64,000 nucleotides of DNA, taken from Flagellimonas pacifica (GTDB lineage: Bacteria > Bacteroidota > Bacteroidia > Flavobacteriales > Flavobacteriaceae). Positions within the stretch are counted from its first letter, which is position 1. Every line of letters starts with the position of its first letter. The stretch covers positions 620,001 to 684,000 of the forward strand of contig NZ_OBEH01000001.1 in the NCBI RefSeq assembly GCF_900215465.1. The letters are read 5' to 3'. Below, piece after piece: positions 1 through 8,365 of the stretch. The notes under the pieces are model-generated. The model was not told the DNA's origin and made no database searches. It saw nothing but the letters and a program-made list of their open reading frames with translations. Made by a program: the position numbers and the translations under genes.

Positions 1-14
1 ACTTCTATTGGCTT

Positions 15-50
15 AAAATCCGTTTCTATAGAAGCGGATTTTTATTTTTT
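15..50 (+). terminator. Intrinsic terminator of a gene upstream of the window
   Basis: The arms AAAATCCG (15-22) and CGGATTTT (35-42) pair, with a further TTC/GAA pairing inside, and a T-rich run follows to position 50. The T-run on the plus strand suits a plus-strand gene ending before the window. Because the stem is A-rich on its left side it could also act weakly in the other direction. It separates that gene from the ABC ATPase starting at 60. Confidence 0.7.
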
Positions 51-59
51 AACTCCAAT

Positions 60-1055
60 ATGCTTAAAGTTCATATAGATTCCTTCACCTATACTACCAA
101 AACCACCTTGGAGAACATTTCTTTTCAGGTAGCAAAAGGGGAATATGTGGCTTTGATGGGTGAAAGTGGTTCGGGCAAGAGTACCTTGCTTAAAATTATT
201 TACGGCCTTTTGCATATTAAAAATGGTTCCATCTTTTGGGATGATAAGCAAATCTTAGGCCCCAACTTCAATTTGATCCCCGGTGAATCATACATGAAAT
301 ACCTTTCACAGGATTTTGATTTGATGCCATTCACCTCTGTTGAAGAGAATATTGGACAATACCTCTCTGTATTTGAAAGGGAAACACATCAACAGCGTAT
401 TCAGGAATTGTTGGAACTTATTCAGCTGGAGAGTTATGCCAAAACAAAGGTCAAAAATCTGAGTGGCGGACAACAACAGCGAGTTGCGTTGGCTAGGGTT
501 TTGGCCCAAGAACCTGAAATATTATTGTTGGACGAACCCTTCGGGCATATTGATAATTTTAAACGCACTTCGCTCCGAAGAAACCTGTTCCATTATTTAA
601 AAGAAAAAGGAATTACAGTGCTTACCGCCAGCCATGACCCCAATGATGTATTGCCGTATGCAGATCGAACCTTAATTTTGGAAAACGGTAAAATCATTGC
701 GGATGAAAAAACCAAAAAACTGTATAAAAATCCTCCAAATTATTATACTGCTTCATTGTTTGGGGAAGTCAATGAGGTTCCCATAAAACTATTAAAGTCC
801 TATGCAGCCATAGATCGTTCTGTATTGGTTTACCCGCACGAGTTTCAGCTATCAAAAGGCTCTGGGCTAGAAGTAACTGTAAAAGACTCCTTTTTTAAGG
901 GAAGCCATTATCTAAATGAAGCAGATGCAGAAGAAGGTACCATTTTGTACTTTGTCACTTCCAAAAAACTAAGTCCAGGCGACACTGTTTTCCTTAATGT
1001 ATCTTTGGGTACCATTAATGCACGCCTCCACGTTGAACAAAGAGCAGATTCTTAA
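60..1055 (+). CDS. ABC transporter ATP-binding protein with C-terminal TOBE-like region
   Basis: A cytoplasmic ABC ATPase of 331 residues. The Walker A motif GESGSGKST lies near residues 34-42, the signature LSGGQQQRVALAR near 134-146, Walker B ILLLDEPFGHID just after it, and the switch histidine sits in ASHD. About 95 residues follow the nucleotide-binding domain (from about 235), with a beta-rich character resembling the regulatory TOBE domain of PotA/FbpC-type importer ATPases. No permease or binding protein is adjacent, so the partner is unknown. The start ATG lies ten bases after a terminator. The 3' end overlaps the next gene by 38 bases. Confidence 0.85.
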   Translation: MLKVHIDSFTYTTKTTLENISFQVAKGEYVALMGESGSGKSTLLKIIYGLLHIKNGSIFWDDKQILGPNFNLIPGESYMKYLSQDFDLMPFTSVEENIGQYLSVFERETHQQRIQELLELIQLESYAKTKVKNLSGGQQQRVALARVLAQEPEILLLDEPFGHIDNFKRTSLRRNLFHYLKEKGITVLTASHDPNDVLPYADRTLILENGKIIADEKTKKLYKNPPNYYTASLFGEVNEVPIKLLKSYAAIDRSVLVYPHEFQLSKGSGLEVTVKDSFFKGSHYLNEADAEEGTILYFVTSKKLSPGDTVFLNVSLGTINARLHVEQRADS

Positions 1056-1437
1056 GGAACTAAAATTTAAAGCCATACGAAGTAGCGGTGCGGGTGGGCA
1101 ACATGTCAATAAAGTGTCCTCTAAGGTAGAACTGTCATTTTTTTTACAATCTTCTGAAGGACTTACGCAAACCGAAAAGGAGCGATTACTTTTAAAACTG
1201 GTTTCCCGACTCAATAAGGAAGGGGTTCTTATATTACAGTGTGACGAAGCTAGGAGCCAGCACAAGAACAAACAGATTGTGATTCAACGTTTTTTTGAGT
1301 TGATGAAAAGGGCCTTGCAGGTTCCCAAAAAAAGAAAAGCTACCAAACCTTCAAAATCTTCCATTGAAAAACGGTTAAAATCCAAAAAGAAAGCTGCCGA
1401 AAAGAAAGTGAGTCGTAAAAAACCGGATTGGGATTAA
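1018..1437 (+). CDS. arfB: Peptidyl-tRNA hydrolase ArfB (YaeJ-type ribosome rescue factor)
   Basis: A 139-residue protein of the class-I release factor-like family. These factors free ribosomes stalled on non-stop mRNA by hydrolysing peptidyl-tRNA. The catalytic GGQ is visible in SSGAGGQHVNKVSSKVEL near residues 23-40. The C-terminal 45 residues are very basic (KKRKATKPSKSS, KRLKSKKKAAEKK), matching the tail that enters the mRNA channel of the empty ribosome. An ATG seven codons upstream (997) is possible, but starting at 1018 (MHASTLNKEQ) gives the usual family length. It overlaps the end of the ABC ATPase gene, so the two may be co-translated. Confidence 0.88.
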   Translation: MHASTLNKEQILKELKFKAIRSSGAGGQHVNKVSSKVELSFFLQSSEGLTQTEKERLLLKLVSRLNKEGVLILQCDEARSQHKNKQIVIQRFFELMKRALQVPKKRKATKPSKSSIEKRLKSKKKAAEKKVSRKKPDWD

Positions 1438-1547
1438 CCGCTAACAAAAACTCCTTCCTATGGTAAGGTAATAGGCCATCGGGTTTTATCAGCTGCTGTT
1501 ATTGAAGTATTTTCTAATTCATCTGGAATAATGAGACCCTTCTATAT

Positions 1548-2159
1548 TTAGCTTTTCCTTCCTCCGATTGTAAATCCAATGGACAGCCCAAAATAACTGT
1601 TGTTTACTATTCCTACTGCCTTATCTCCTGGGATTTTAATATCTGCTTTGGGAATAAAATTATATTCCAATCCAAGTCTAGTATTTCCTAATTCAAATCC
1701 CCCTCTAAGCAAAAGACCCAATTGGTTTTTGACCGTTCCTTCAAGGATATTTTGACTTCCAGCAAAAGATACGTCGATGGGGCTCAACAAATAATACCCT
1801 ATTCCAATACCCAAATAGGGGCGATTATAATTTTCATTTAGATAATGGTCAAAAGTGGATACAAAAGAAATGACAGCATTATCATTTTCTTCATCGATAA
1901 AGAATTGGGAGCTATTATTAGTTTCAAACTTTTGAGAGTTCACTGAAATTCCAAACCTCAATCCGATAACACTATTATAAGAAATTTCGATTTTAGGCTC
2001 AACATTGAGCATTAACCCAATGTTCTCAGATTTCGTTTTTAAAAGAACACCAGGTTCTATTCTCAATTTCACTTGCGCATTTAGATAGAAAAACCCGAAT
2101 AAGAATACTAAAGGCAATAATTTTTTCTTGCAAAAAAACCGAGGAAGAAAAACTTTCAT
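1548..2159 (-). CDS. Small outer-membrane beta-barrel protein, function unknown
   Basis: A 203-residue exported protein. The N-terminus is basic, followed by a hydrophobic stretch ending in FFYLNAQ, a good signal peptide I site for Bacteroidota. The mature part alternates polar and hydrophobic residues with repeated glycine turns (LGIGIGYYLL, LLLRGGFELGNTRLGLEY, YFGLSIGFTIGG), as expected for an eight-stranded barrel of the OmpW/PorT-like size class. No catalytic motif is visible. It lies alone and convergent to arfB. Confidence 0.65.
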   Translation of the reverse strand: MKVFLPRFFCKKKLLPLVFLFGFFYLNAQVKLRIEPGVLLKTKSENIGLMLNVEPKIEISYNSVIGLRFGISVNSQKFETNNSSQFFIDEENDNAVISFVSTFDHYLNENYNRPYLGIGIGYYLLSPIDVSFAGSQNILEGTVKNQLGLLLRGGFELGNTRLGLEYNFIPKADIKIPGDKAVGIVNNSYFGLSIGFTIGGRKS

Positions 2160-2260
2160 AAACGCTTTTAGTAGGATTATTTAATTAAAACGTTCTATGT
2201 TTTTCATAATTGTGGGAAGAAAAGATGAACAAAGGGCCGAAGGAATGATATGACCCTTTC

Positions 2261-2290
2261 CGTCACTTCGAGCCCAGTCGAGAAGTCTTA
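2261..2290. repeat. REP-like imperfect palindrome
   Basis: The stretch contains CTTCGA and TCGAGAAG around a CCCAG centre. It resembles a short interspersed palindrome (CTTCGA...TCGAGAAG type) found in intergenic regions of many Flavobacteriaceae genomes. I see one copy in this window, in the gap between the barrel gene and the Gre-like gene. The resemblance to the wider family is from memory, not a search. Confidence 0.4.
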
Positions 2291-2335
2291 ATAGTACATT
2301 TATGGTCTTGATTACACTCGACCTTGCACATGAAG

Positions 2336-2779
2336 CTACAAAACCTCAAGAATCACAATTTCATTACCATTAAAGCTAACCATGCCTCCTTGCTCTTTAC
2401 CCAATAACAACTGTGCAATTGGAGTACCCGGTGAAATACAAAATACAGTAAAATTTTCTGTTTTATAAAGTCCCACGGAAACGGAAATGAAATAATTGGC
2501 GGTTGATGTTTTCACCAGACTTCCCAATACAATTTTTGAAGAGTTTTTAGCAACATTTACTTTTTGAAGTGTTGCTTTGGTCTTATCCAGGTCTAAAAGT
2601 TGTTTTCCTAATTTCTCCTGTTCTAATTGTACCATGGCCCTTCCTGTTTCATGTTTGTCGCCAGCACTACTTTTGGTTTCTGAGCCTAGGGACTCCTTCA
2701 ACTCAATACTTCGTTGTTTTAAGTTACTCGATTTTTGATTCAGTTGATTCCAGCAAAATTTTAGAAGCTCTTCCTTCAT
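2336..2779 (-). CDS. GreA/GreB-family transcription factor-like protein
   Basis: A 147-residue protein with an N-terminal helical, charged region (residues 1-80) that could form the Gre coiled coil. A C-terminal beta-rich domain follows, including VLGSLVKTSTANYFISVSVG, SPGTPIAQLLLGKEQGG and NEIVILEVL. The SPxxPIxxxLLGKxxGD-like segment is the hallmark of the Gre C-terminal FKBP-like domain. Homologues are sometimes mislabelled 3-oxoacyl-ACP synthase, but nothing here resembles a ketosynthase. The ATG at 2779 follows AAAAGGAAA. An earlier ATG (2800) would overlap the kinase gene. It directly follows the histidine kinase and may share its transcript. Confidence 0.7.
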   Translation of the reverse strand: MKEELLKFCWNQLNQKSSNLKQRSIELKESLGSETKSSAGDKHETGRAMVQLEQEKLGKQLLDLDKTKATLQKVNVAKNSSKIVLGSLVKTSTANYFISVSVGLYKTENFTVFCISPGTPIAQLLLGKEQGGMVSFNGNEIVILEVL

Positions 2780-2792
2780 TTTCCTTTTTATG

Positions 2793-4142
2793 TTAACCAA
2801 AAATCAATCTAAAAACGGTTTCCCTATTTGGAACAGAATGTACCTTTAAGTTGCCCCCATGCATTTGCATTACCCTTTTGGAAAGACTAAGCCCAATCCC
2901 GGTACCTTCATTTTTAGTGGTAAAAAAAGGAACGAAAATCTCATCTATTAACTCTGGTGGAATTCCAGGACCATTGTCTCTGACCTCGATAAACTTCACC
3001 CCTTCTTTATCAATTCCAGCTTCAACATGTACCTTTCCGTTTTCAACCTTTACTACAGATTGAAGGGCATTTTTTCCAAGGTTGATGAGCACTTGGGTAA
3101 TTTGCTTCTCATCAATAAAAAACTCAAGATCCTTTGGTGAACAATTGATTGAAAATGCGGTACTCTCTTCCAACCTTGCCGACATCAATACATTTATTTT
3201 TTCCAACAATCCACCACCTCCAATGATTGCCCTATTGGGTTCAGGAACATTCAACAAGCTTCGGTAAGATTGTACAAAATCCATTAAATCTCCGCCTTGT
3301 TCCTTAATTACCTCAAGTCCTTTAAGGGTATTGGCCACCTGGCTTTCCTCCAAGTTTTTCAAAGGAACTATTTCTCCATTTTTGCGATAATATTTAATAA
3401 TAGAGTCTGAAATGGAGGCAATTGGGGTTATGGTATTCATAATTTCATGTGTAAGCACGCGAATAAGTCGCACCCAAGATTCCGTTTCTTTTTCATCTAA
3501 CTCCTGATGAATATCTTGCACCACCACAAGCAACAATGATTTTCCATCAAGGGATATTGGTGTTGATTTTAGCGACAATTGTATCTGTTCCCTTTCATTG
3601 GTTAGTTGAAAAAGTTTCCTTTTAAAGGGTTTAAAAGGTTGAAAAACCTCGTACAATTTTTCATCTACTTGAGCCAGCTGTTTTATATGGTTCAGAGGAG
3701 TATAGTTCAATAATTTTTCCAAAGTGGGGTTCGCAAAAAGAATATGACCCTTTTCATTAAAGGTCATAATACCAATGCTGGCCTGTTTTAAAATTTCCTG
3801 ATAATATTGCTCTTTAACCTGCAATTGCAAATGCACTTCCTGAATAAGGTCGTTTACCCTATTTAAACTTTTATTGAGTTCTTTAAATGACTCTATGGAT
3901 ACCCTTTCCGGAAACCGTAATGTGAAATCCTCATTACGGATAGCATCAAAGAAGTAGGCAATTTTGCGGTTGGTGCTATTGATGAATTTGATTAAAAAAT
4001 GTAGTTGTGCCCCAAGAAAAAAGACAGCAAATGCCATAGCAAAGTACCATTCCCAAACAAAAGAAAACGCAAGAGTCATAGCAGTTAAGGCTATTATTAG
4101 TACCCTAAAGATTACCTGAAAGTAAAAATTTCTACTGGCCAT
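2793..4142 (-). CDS. NtrY-like sensor histidine kinase
   Basis: A 449-residue membrane kinase. Two N-terminal hydrophobic segments (about 8-50) are followed by a HAMP-like linker and a PAS domain (about 105-215). The phospho-acceptor helix contains RVLTHEIMNTITPIAS, with the His near residue 230. The ATPase domain shows the N box NLGKNALQSV, DNGPGIP and GTGIGLSLSKRVM. HEIMNTLTPI-type H boxes are typical of NtrY-like kinases paired with sigma-54 regulators. Its start overlaps the stop of the regulator gene by one base (TAATG), so translation is probably coupled. The position next to the permease operon suggests it senses the signal that induces that exporter. Confidence 0.88.
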   Translation of the reverse strand: MASRNFYFQVIFRVLIIALTAMTLAFSFVWEWYFAMAFAVFFLGAQLHFLIKFINSTNRKIAYFFDAIRNEDFTLRFPERVSIESFKELNKSLNRVNDLIQEVHLQLQVKEQYYQEILKQASIGIMTFNEKGHILFANPTLEKLLNYTPLNHIKQLAQVDEKLYEVFQPFKPFKRKLFQLTNEREQIQLSLKSTPISLDGKSLLLVVVQDIHQELDEKETESWVRLIRVLTHEIMNTITPIASISDSIIKYYRKNGEIVPLKNLEESQVANTLKGLEVIKEQGGDLMDFVQSYRSLLNVPEPNRAIIGGGGLLEKINVLMSARLEESTAFSINCSPKDLEFFIDEKQITQVLINLGKNALQSVVKVENGKVHVEAGIDKEGVKFIEVRDNGPGIPPELIDEIFVPFFTTKNEGTGIGLSLSKRVMQMHGGNLKVHSVPNRETVFRLIFG

Positions 4143-5506
4143 TACTTACTCTTTTTCTTTAGTTTATTGTATAAAGTCTGACGCGAAATTCCCAATTGCT
4201 CTGCCGCAGCACTATAGTTTCCATCATGTTGATCCAATGCTTTCAAAATCATCTGCTGCTCCATTTCATCCAAAGTGGCCGGACCATGTTCAAAAGATTG
4301 AGAAGGCTTGTTGTGCAGTAAAAAATCAGAAGGCTTCAATACATTTCCTTCTGAAAGGATAACCGCCCTCTCCATAGTATGCTGTAATTCACGCACATTT
4401 CCAGGCCATTGGTAATCCATTAGCTTTTCTTGTGCCAAGTTGTTAATGCGCAGCCCTGGCTTATCATATTTGTTTGCAAACCGTTTCAAGAAAAAGTCGG
4501 CCAAAATCAGGATGTCCCCCTCCCGTTCTCGCAAAGGAGGAACCTCTATATGAATGGTGTTGATCCTATACAAAAGATCTTCCCTAAAAAGTCCATCAAC
4601 CACCATTTGTTCCAAATTGCAATTGGTGGCACATATCAAACGGATATCCACATCAATGGGTTTATTGGACCCCACCCTGGTAACAGATTTATTCTGGATA
4701 GCCGATAACAACTTGGCTTGCATCTGTAAAGACAAGTTGCCCATTTCATCCAAAAACAAAGAGCCTTGATTGGCTGCTTCAAACTTTCCGGCACGATCTT
4801 CTTTGGCATCGGTAAAAGATCCTTTGATATGTCCAAAGAGCTCACTTTCGAACAGATTTTCTGCAATGGAACCCATATCTACACCAATAAAAACTTCATT
4901 TTTTCTAGGCGACAAACGATGTAATTCACGGGCAATAAGCTCTTTTCCTGTTCCATTTTCGCCCGTAATCAAAACATTTACGTCCGTTTTGGCTACTTTT
5001 CTTGTAAGGTTAAGCACTGCGGTCAATGCCTTGGAATTACCAATAATAAGGTTTTTGCCATCGTTGATGACTTGTTTTAAATGGCTCTCCTTTTTTTTGA
5101 GGTTACGAATCTCAAGTTTGGATTTTCGATATTCGTAAGCCGATTTCACCGTAGTCAATAGCCGTTCATTGTTCCATGGCTTTAAAATGAAATCGGATGC
5201 TCCTTGTTTCAGTGCCCTTACCGCCAAATCTACAGCTCCATAGGCTGTCATCATAATTACGGATGTGCTTGGAGATTTTTTCTTGATTTCATTCAACCAG
5301 AACAAGCCTTCATTTCCCGTGTTGACCCCAGCAGAAAAATTCATATCCAATAAGACAATGTCAATCTCATCTAGGTTAGGAAAAGAGGAAATTTGGTTGG
5401 GATTAAAAAGAGTTTGAACGCTTTTGTACTCAAACTGCAATAGAATCTCCAATGCGCTCAAGACATTTTTGTTATCATCAACCACCAAAATACTGGCATT
5501 CGTCAT
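4142..5506 (-). CDS. NtrC-family sigma-54-dependent response regulator
   Basis: A 454-residue three-domain activator. The receiver (1-125) has acidic residues Asp10/Asp11 and phospho-acceptor Asp54 in VLLDMNF. The AAA+ domain (about 150-385) has Walker A GENGTGKE (182-189) and the sigma-54 contact loop, read here as GSFTDA (229-234) in place of the usual GAFTGA. Asp233 therefore replaces the second glycine of the motif. The C-terminal Fis-type helix-turn-helix reads AAEQLGISRQTLYNKLKKK. It is divergent from tolC across a 202-bp gap holding a sigma-54-type promoter element and palindromes, so the 26.6-kb exporter operon is its likely target. It is coupled to the kinase gene. Confidence 0.92.
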   Translation of the reverse strand: MTNASILVVDDNKNVLSALEILLQFEYKSVQTLFNPNQISSFPNLDEIDIVLLDMNFSAGVNTGNEGLFWLNEIKKKSPSTSVIMMTAYGAVDLAVRALKQGASDFILKPWNNERLLTTVKSAYEYRKSKLEIRNLKKKESHLKQVINDGKNLIIGNSKALTAVLNLTRKVAKTDVNVLITGENGTGKELIARELHRLSPRKNEVFIGVDMGSIAENLFESELFGHIKGSFTDAKEDRAGKFEAANQGSLFLDEMGNLSLQMQAKLLSAIQNKSVTRVGSNKPIDVDIRLICATNCNLEQMVVDGLFREDLLYRINTIHIEVPPLREREGDILILADFFLKRFANKYDKPGLRINNLAQEKLMDYQWPGNVRELQHTMERAVILSEGNVLKPSDFLLHNKPSQSFEHGPATLDEMEQQMILKALDQHDGNYSAAAEQLGISRQTLYNKLKKKSK

Positions 5507-5556
5507 AAGGCTTTAATTCTTAAGTGATTTAAAACTACAAATTGTAATCATCAATT

Positions 5557-5605
5557 TTTTACATGTGTAAAATATTTGGACATTTTTTGTACAAAATTTT
5601 TACAC
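5557..5605. promoter_or_regulatory. Candidate upstream activator sites for the NtrC-type regulator
   Basis: TTTTACATGTGTAAAA (5557-5572) has perfect 7-base arms around TG. TTTTGTACAAAA (5585-5596) is a perfect palindrome, and TTTTTACAC (5597-5605) repeats one arm. They lie about 90-140 bp before the predicted transcription start, the usual distance for NtrC-family activator sites. Binding by the adjacent regulator is inference. The sites could also repress the regulator's own promoter. Confidence 0.5.
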
Positions 5606-5668
5606 TCTTTCTTTAAGAGTGGTTTTCATTGTTATTTAACTAGCTGATTATCAACATAATATTTATTT

Positions 5669-5682
5669 GGCACAAGAATAGC
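5669..5682 (+). promoter_or_regulatory. Sigma-54-type (-24/-12) promoter of the exporter operon
   Basis: TTTGGCACAAGAATAGCTT carries the invariant GG (5669-5670) and GC (5681-5682) with exactly ten bases between, the strict spacing of sigma-54 promoters. The -24 half TGGCAC is perfect, and the -12 half is TAGC instead of TTGC. The expected start of transcription is near 5694, only about 15 bases before the tolC ATG. TTTGGCACA is repeated at 5689-5697, over the predicted start site, but that copy lacks the downstream GC. Confidence 0.7.
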
Positions 5683-5708
5683 TTCTACTTTGGCACAGAT
5701 AAAAAATC

Positions 5709-7049
5709 ATGACCTTTAAAACATATCTTGTACTACTTACTTTCCTTGTTTCCTCTACTGTATTTTCTCAGAAGGTTTGGACATTGGATGAGTGTGTTAC
5801 CTATGCCGTTGAACATAATCTTCAAGTAAAAAATGTGTCTTATAGCAACAATTCAAGCAAAGAAACTTATAGACAATCTGTAAGGGATTTATTGCCTACA
5901 GTAAATGGTTATACGGATTATAGAATCCAGTTTGGTCGATCAGAAGATCCAAACACCAATGATTTTGTAAACACTGAATTCTTTAGAAACAATTATTCTC
6001 TAGGGGCCAATCTTGATGTTTTCCGAGGCTTTCAAAAGCTCAATGCCATAAAAGCTTCCAAGTTCATTTACAAAGCCACTCAAGAGGATGTTTTGCAAGA
6101 AAAATTTCTATTGGCATTTAGAGTGATGAGTGCTTATTATGACATCAAATTTTATGAAGGGCTAGTATCCAACTCACTAGAACAACAAGAAATTTCACAA
6201 TCCAACTATGATCTGGTAAAAAAGCAAGTGGATTTGGGAATGATGGCCGGAGCTGACCTATATGAAGCGGAATCCAATTTACTTGGAGACAAACTTCTGG
6301 TTACTCAAAACAAGAACTTGCTTGCCAATGCCAAGCTTACCCTGCTTCAAGAAATGAACCTAACGGAAGAAAACGATATCAATTTACAGCCTACATTAGA
6401 AGCCTCTGGTGATGGCAGAACCAATAAAATTGCCTTGGATTCGCTGTACAATGTGGCAAGAGGTTTTGTCCCTCTTGTAAAATCACAAGAGTTTCGTGTT
6501 AATGCTGCCAAAAAACAATTGCAATCTACCAGAGGAGGTCTTTATCCATCCCTCTCGGTTATTGCAGGAATAGGAACCAGTTATTTTGAGACCAATGTTG
6601 ATGATGATGGGAATTTGATTCCTTTCAGAACTCAGTTCAAAGACAACACTTCAAAATTTGTTGGTGCAGAGCTAAGCATTCCTCTCAGCAATGGCTGGTC
6701 CAATAGATCAAGGGTAAAGCAACAAAAAATAGCCTATTTGCAAGCCAAAAATAATCTTGAAATCCAAGAGCAAGAGCTCTTTCAGCTTTTGCAACAATTG
6801 GTTCAAACCAATAGTGCGCTAACCAATGAGTACGAACAGAGCCAGAAAAAGGTACAGGTACAGGAACTGGCCTTTGCCATTGCACAAAAAAGGTATGAAA
6901 AAGGATTGATCAATGCCTTAGACCTTTTTCAGGCCAAGAACTTGTTCGGTGTTGCACAAAATGAGAACTTACAGGTAGGTCTCAGACTTAAAATAAATAA
7001 GAGTACCATTGATTTTTACAGCGGGCTACCCATTTTTAATATCAACTAA
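5709..7049 (+). CDS. TolC-family outer-membrane efflux channel
   Basis: A 446-residue outer-membrane factor. The signal peptide ends near STVFSQ (about residue 20). The mature protein opens with WTLDECVTYAVEHNLQVKN, the canonical start of the TolC repeat, and has two long helical halves. The second includes the RYEKGLINALDLFQAKNLF segment that recurs in OEP-family proteins. It should form the trimeric outer-membrane and periplasmic duct of the export complex. It is the first gene of the operon, 15 bases after the predicted sigma-54 start site and 8 bases before the adaptor gene. It is likely shared by all nine downstream permeases, since no other channel gene is in the operon. Confidence 0.92.
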   Translation: MTFKTYLVLLTFLVSSTVFSQKVWTLDECVTYAVEHNLQVKNVSYSNNSSKETYRQSVRDLLPTVNGYTDYRIQFGRSEDPNTNDFVNTEFFRNNYSLGANLDVFRGFQKLNAIKASKFIYKATQEDVLQEKFLLAFRVMSAYYDIKFYEGLVSNSLEQQEISQSNYDLVKKQVDLGMMAGADLYEAESNLLGDKLLVTQNKNLLANAKLTLLQEMNLTEENDINLQPTLEASGDGRTNKIALDSLYNVARGFVPLVKSQEFRVNAAKKQLQSTRGGLYPSLSVIAGIGTSYFETNVDDDGNLIPFRTQFKDNTSKFVGAELSIPLSNGWSNRSRVKQQKIAYLQAKNNLEIQEQELFQLLQQLVQTNSALTNEYEQSQKKVQVQELAFAIAQKRYEKGLINALDLFQAKNLFGVAQNENLQVGLRLKINKSTIDFYSGLPIFNIN

Positions 7050-7057
7050 AAAGAACC

Positions 7058-8308
7058 ATGGATATACAATTAGAAAAAAAGAAAGGACTTAAACCAAAAC
7101 ATTACGGCTATATAGCTTTAGGCCTATTGGTGTTGTTCACTGGCTATAAATTGATTTTTGCCAGCTCTGTCTCTACCTACAGAACAGAAAAAGAACGCCT
7201 TTCCATTGCCCAGGTCACCGAAGGAAAGTTTGATGATTATATTACTATAAATGGTAACGTAGCCCCCATTGCCACTATTTATATGGACGCTTATGAAGGC
7301 GGGCGGGTTTCAGAAAAGCTAATCGAAGAAGGAACAATGGTGAAAAAAGGAGACATCATCCTTAAGCTGGAAAATATGGGGCTGTACGAGCAAATCTTGG
7401 CCAGCGAAAGTAACTTGGCCTTAAAACAAAATGACCTGCGTTCTACAAAATTGACATTCGATTCAAGACAAGTAGAAGGCCGGAGGTCTTTGGCCACAGC
7501 AGAATATGACCTTCAAAGGCTAAAAAGAAATTATGAGCAGAATGATGCTTTATATAAGGATGAATTGATTTCGAAGGAAGAATACCTGCTGTCCAAGGAA
7601 AACTACGAGCTTTCTAAAAAACAGTATGAAATTGTAAAACTACAGACCGAGCAGGATGATCAACTGAGAAAAACCTCATTGACTGGACTGGATACGGATT
7701 TACAGCGGATGCAAAAAACTTTGTCCATGGTTTATGAGCGACTTGACCATTTAAATGTTAGAGCACCAGCAGACGGACAGCTTGGTTTTTTGGATGCCGA
7801 AATTGGGCAGAGTATTTCTCAAGGGGAACGTATTGGTCAAATCAACGTTCTCACAGATTTTAAGATTGAAGCCGAAATAGATGAGCATTACATAGATCGT
7901 GTAAAAAGAGACCTATCGGCTACATTGGAAAGAAATGAAAAAGAATACGGACTTCGCCTGCGAAAAGTTTATCCAGAAGTAAGGAACGGCAGATTTAAAG
8001 TGGATTTGGTTTTCACTGACGAAAAACCAGAAACGATTAGAGCTGGTCAAAGTTATAATATACGACTGCAATTGGGAGCTTCAAGTGATGCTATGTTGTT
8101 GCCCAAAGGAGGATTTTTCCAAAGCACCGGGGGGCAATGGGTCTTTGTAGTTGGAACAGATGGCAATGAGGCCTTAAAACGAAACATTCGTATTGGAAAG
8201 CAAAACTCCAGATACTATGAGGTATTGGAAGGATTGCAGCCGGGTGAAAGTGTAATCACCAGCAATTATGACAGCTTTGGAACAGCAGAAAGAATAGTAT
8301 TAAAATAA
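7058..8308 (+). CDS. HlyD/MacA-type periplasmic adaptor protein
   Basis: A 416-residue membrane-fusion protein. One N-terminal membrane anchor (about 17-36, HYGYIALGLLVLFTGYKLIF) is followed by a barrel-sandwich half motif (VSEKLIEEGTMVKKGDIIL). A long coiled-coil hairpin spans about 110-225 and is rich in Lys, Glu and Leu. The second lipoyl half reads LNVRAPADGQLGFLDAEIGQ, then a beta-barrel and C-terminal domain. It should bridge the inner-membrane permeases and the TolC channel. There is no lipobox, so it is anchored by its helix. Being the only adaptor in the operon, it must serve several permeases if all are active. Confidence 0.92.
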   Translation: MDIQLEKKKGLKPKHYGYIALGLLVLFTGYKLIFASSVSTYRTEKERLSIAQVTEGKFDDYITINGNVAPIATIYMDAYEGGRVSEKLIEEGTMVKKGDIILKLENMGLYEQILASESNLALKQNDLRSTKLTFDSRQVEGRRSLATAEYDLQRLKRNYEQNDALYKDELISKEEYLLSKENYELSKKQYEIVKLQTEQDDQLRKTSLTGLDTDLQRMQKTLSMVYERLDHLNVRAPADGQLGFLDAEIGQSISQGERIGQINVLTDFKIEAEIDEHYIDRVKRDLSATLERNEKEYGLRLRKVYPEVRNGRFKVDLVFTDEKPETIRAGQSYNIRLQLGASSDAMLLPKGGFFQSTGGQWVFVVGTDGNEALKRNIRIGKQNSRYYEVLEGLQPGESVITSNYDSFGTAERIVLK

Positions 8309-8311
8309 AAA

Positions 8312-8331
8312 ACTGTCACAGAGTGTACAGT
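8312..8331 (+). other. Intercistronic hairpin between adaptor and ATPase genes
   Basis: ACTGT-c-ACA pairs with TGTACAGT around a GAG loop, giving an eight-base stem with one bulged C. No T-run follows, so it is not a standard terminator. It could protect or stop an mRNA end and so set the ratio of tolC-adaptor to downstream messages. That role is inference. Confidence 0.35.
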
Positions 8332-8365
8332 CAAGAAGTCTTTAAAACAGAATAACAATCAGAAA

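Noticed and set aside
2336..2779. 3-oxoacyl-ACP synthase, a name often given to homologues
   Set aside because: At 147 residues with no catalytic Cys-His-Asn or His-His arrangement it cannot be a ketosynthase; the C-terminal part fits Gre factors.
5689..5705. Second sigma-54 promoter at the repeated TTTGGCACA
   Set aside because: The position expected to carry the -12 GC (5704-5705) reads AA.
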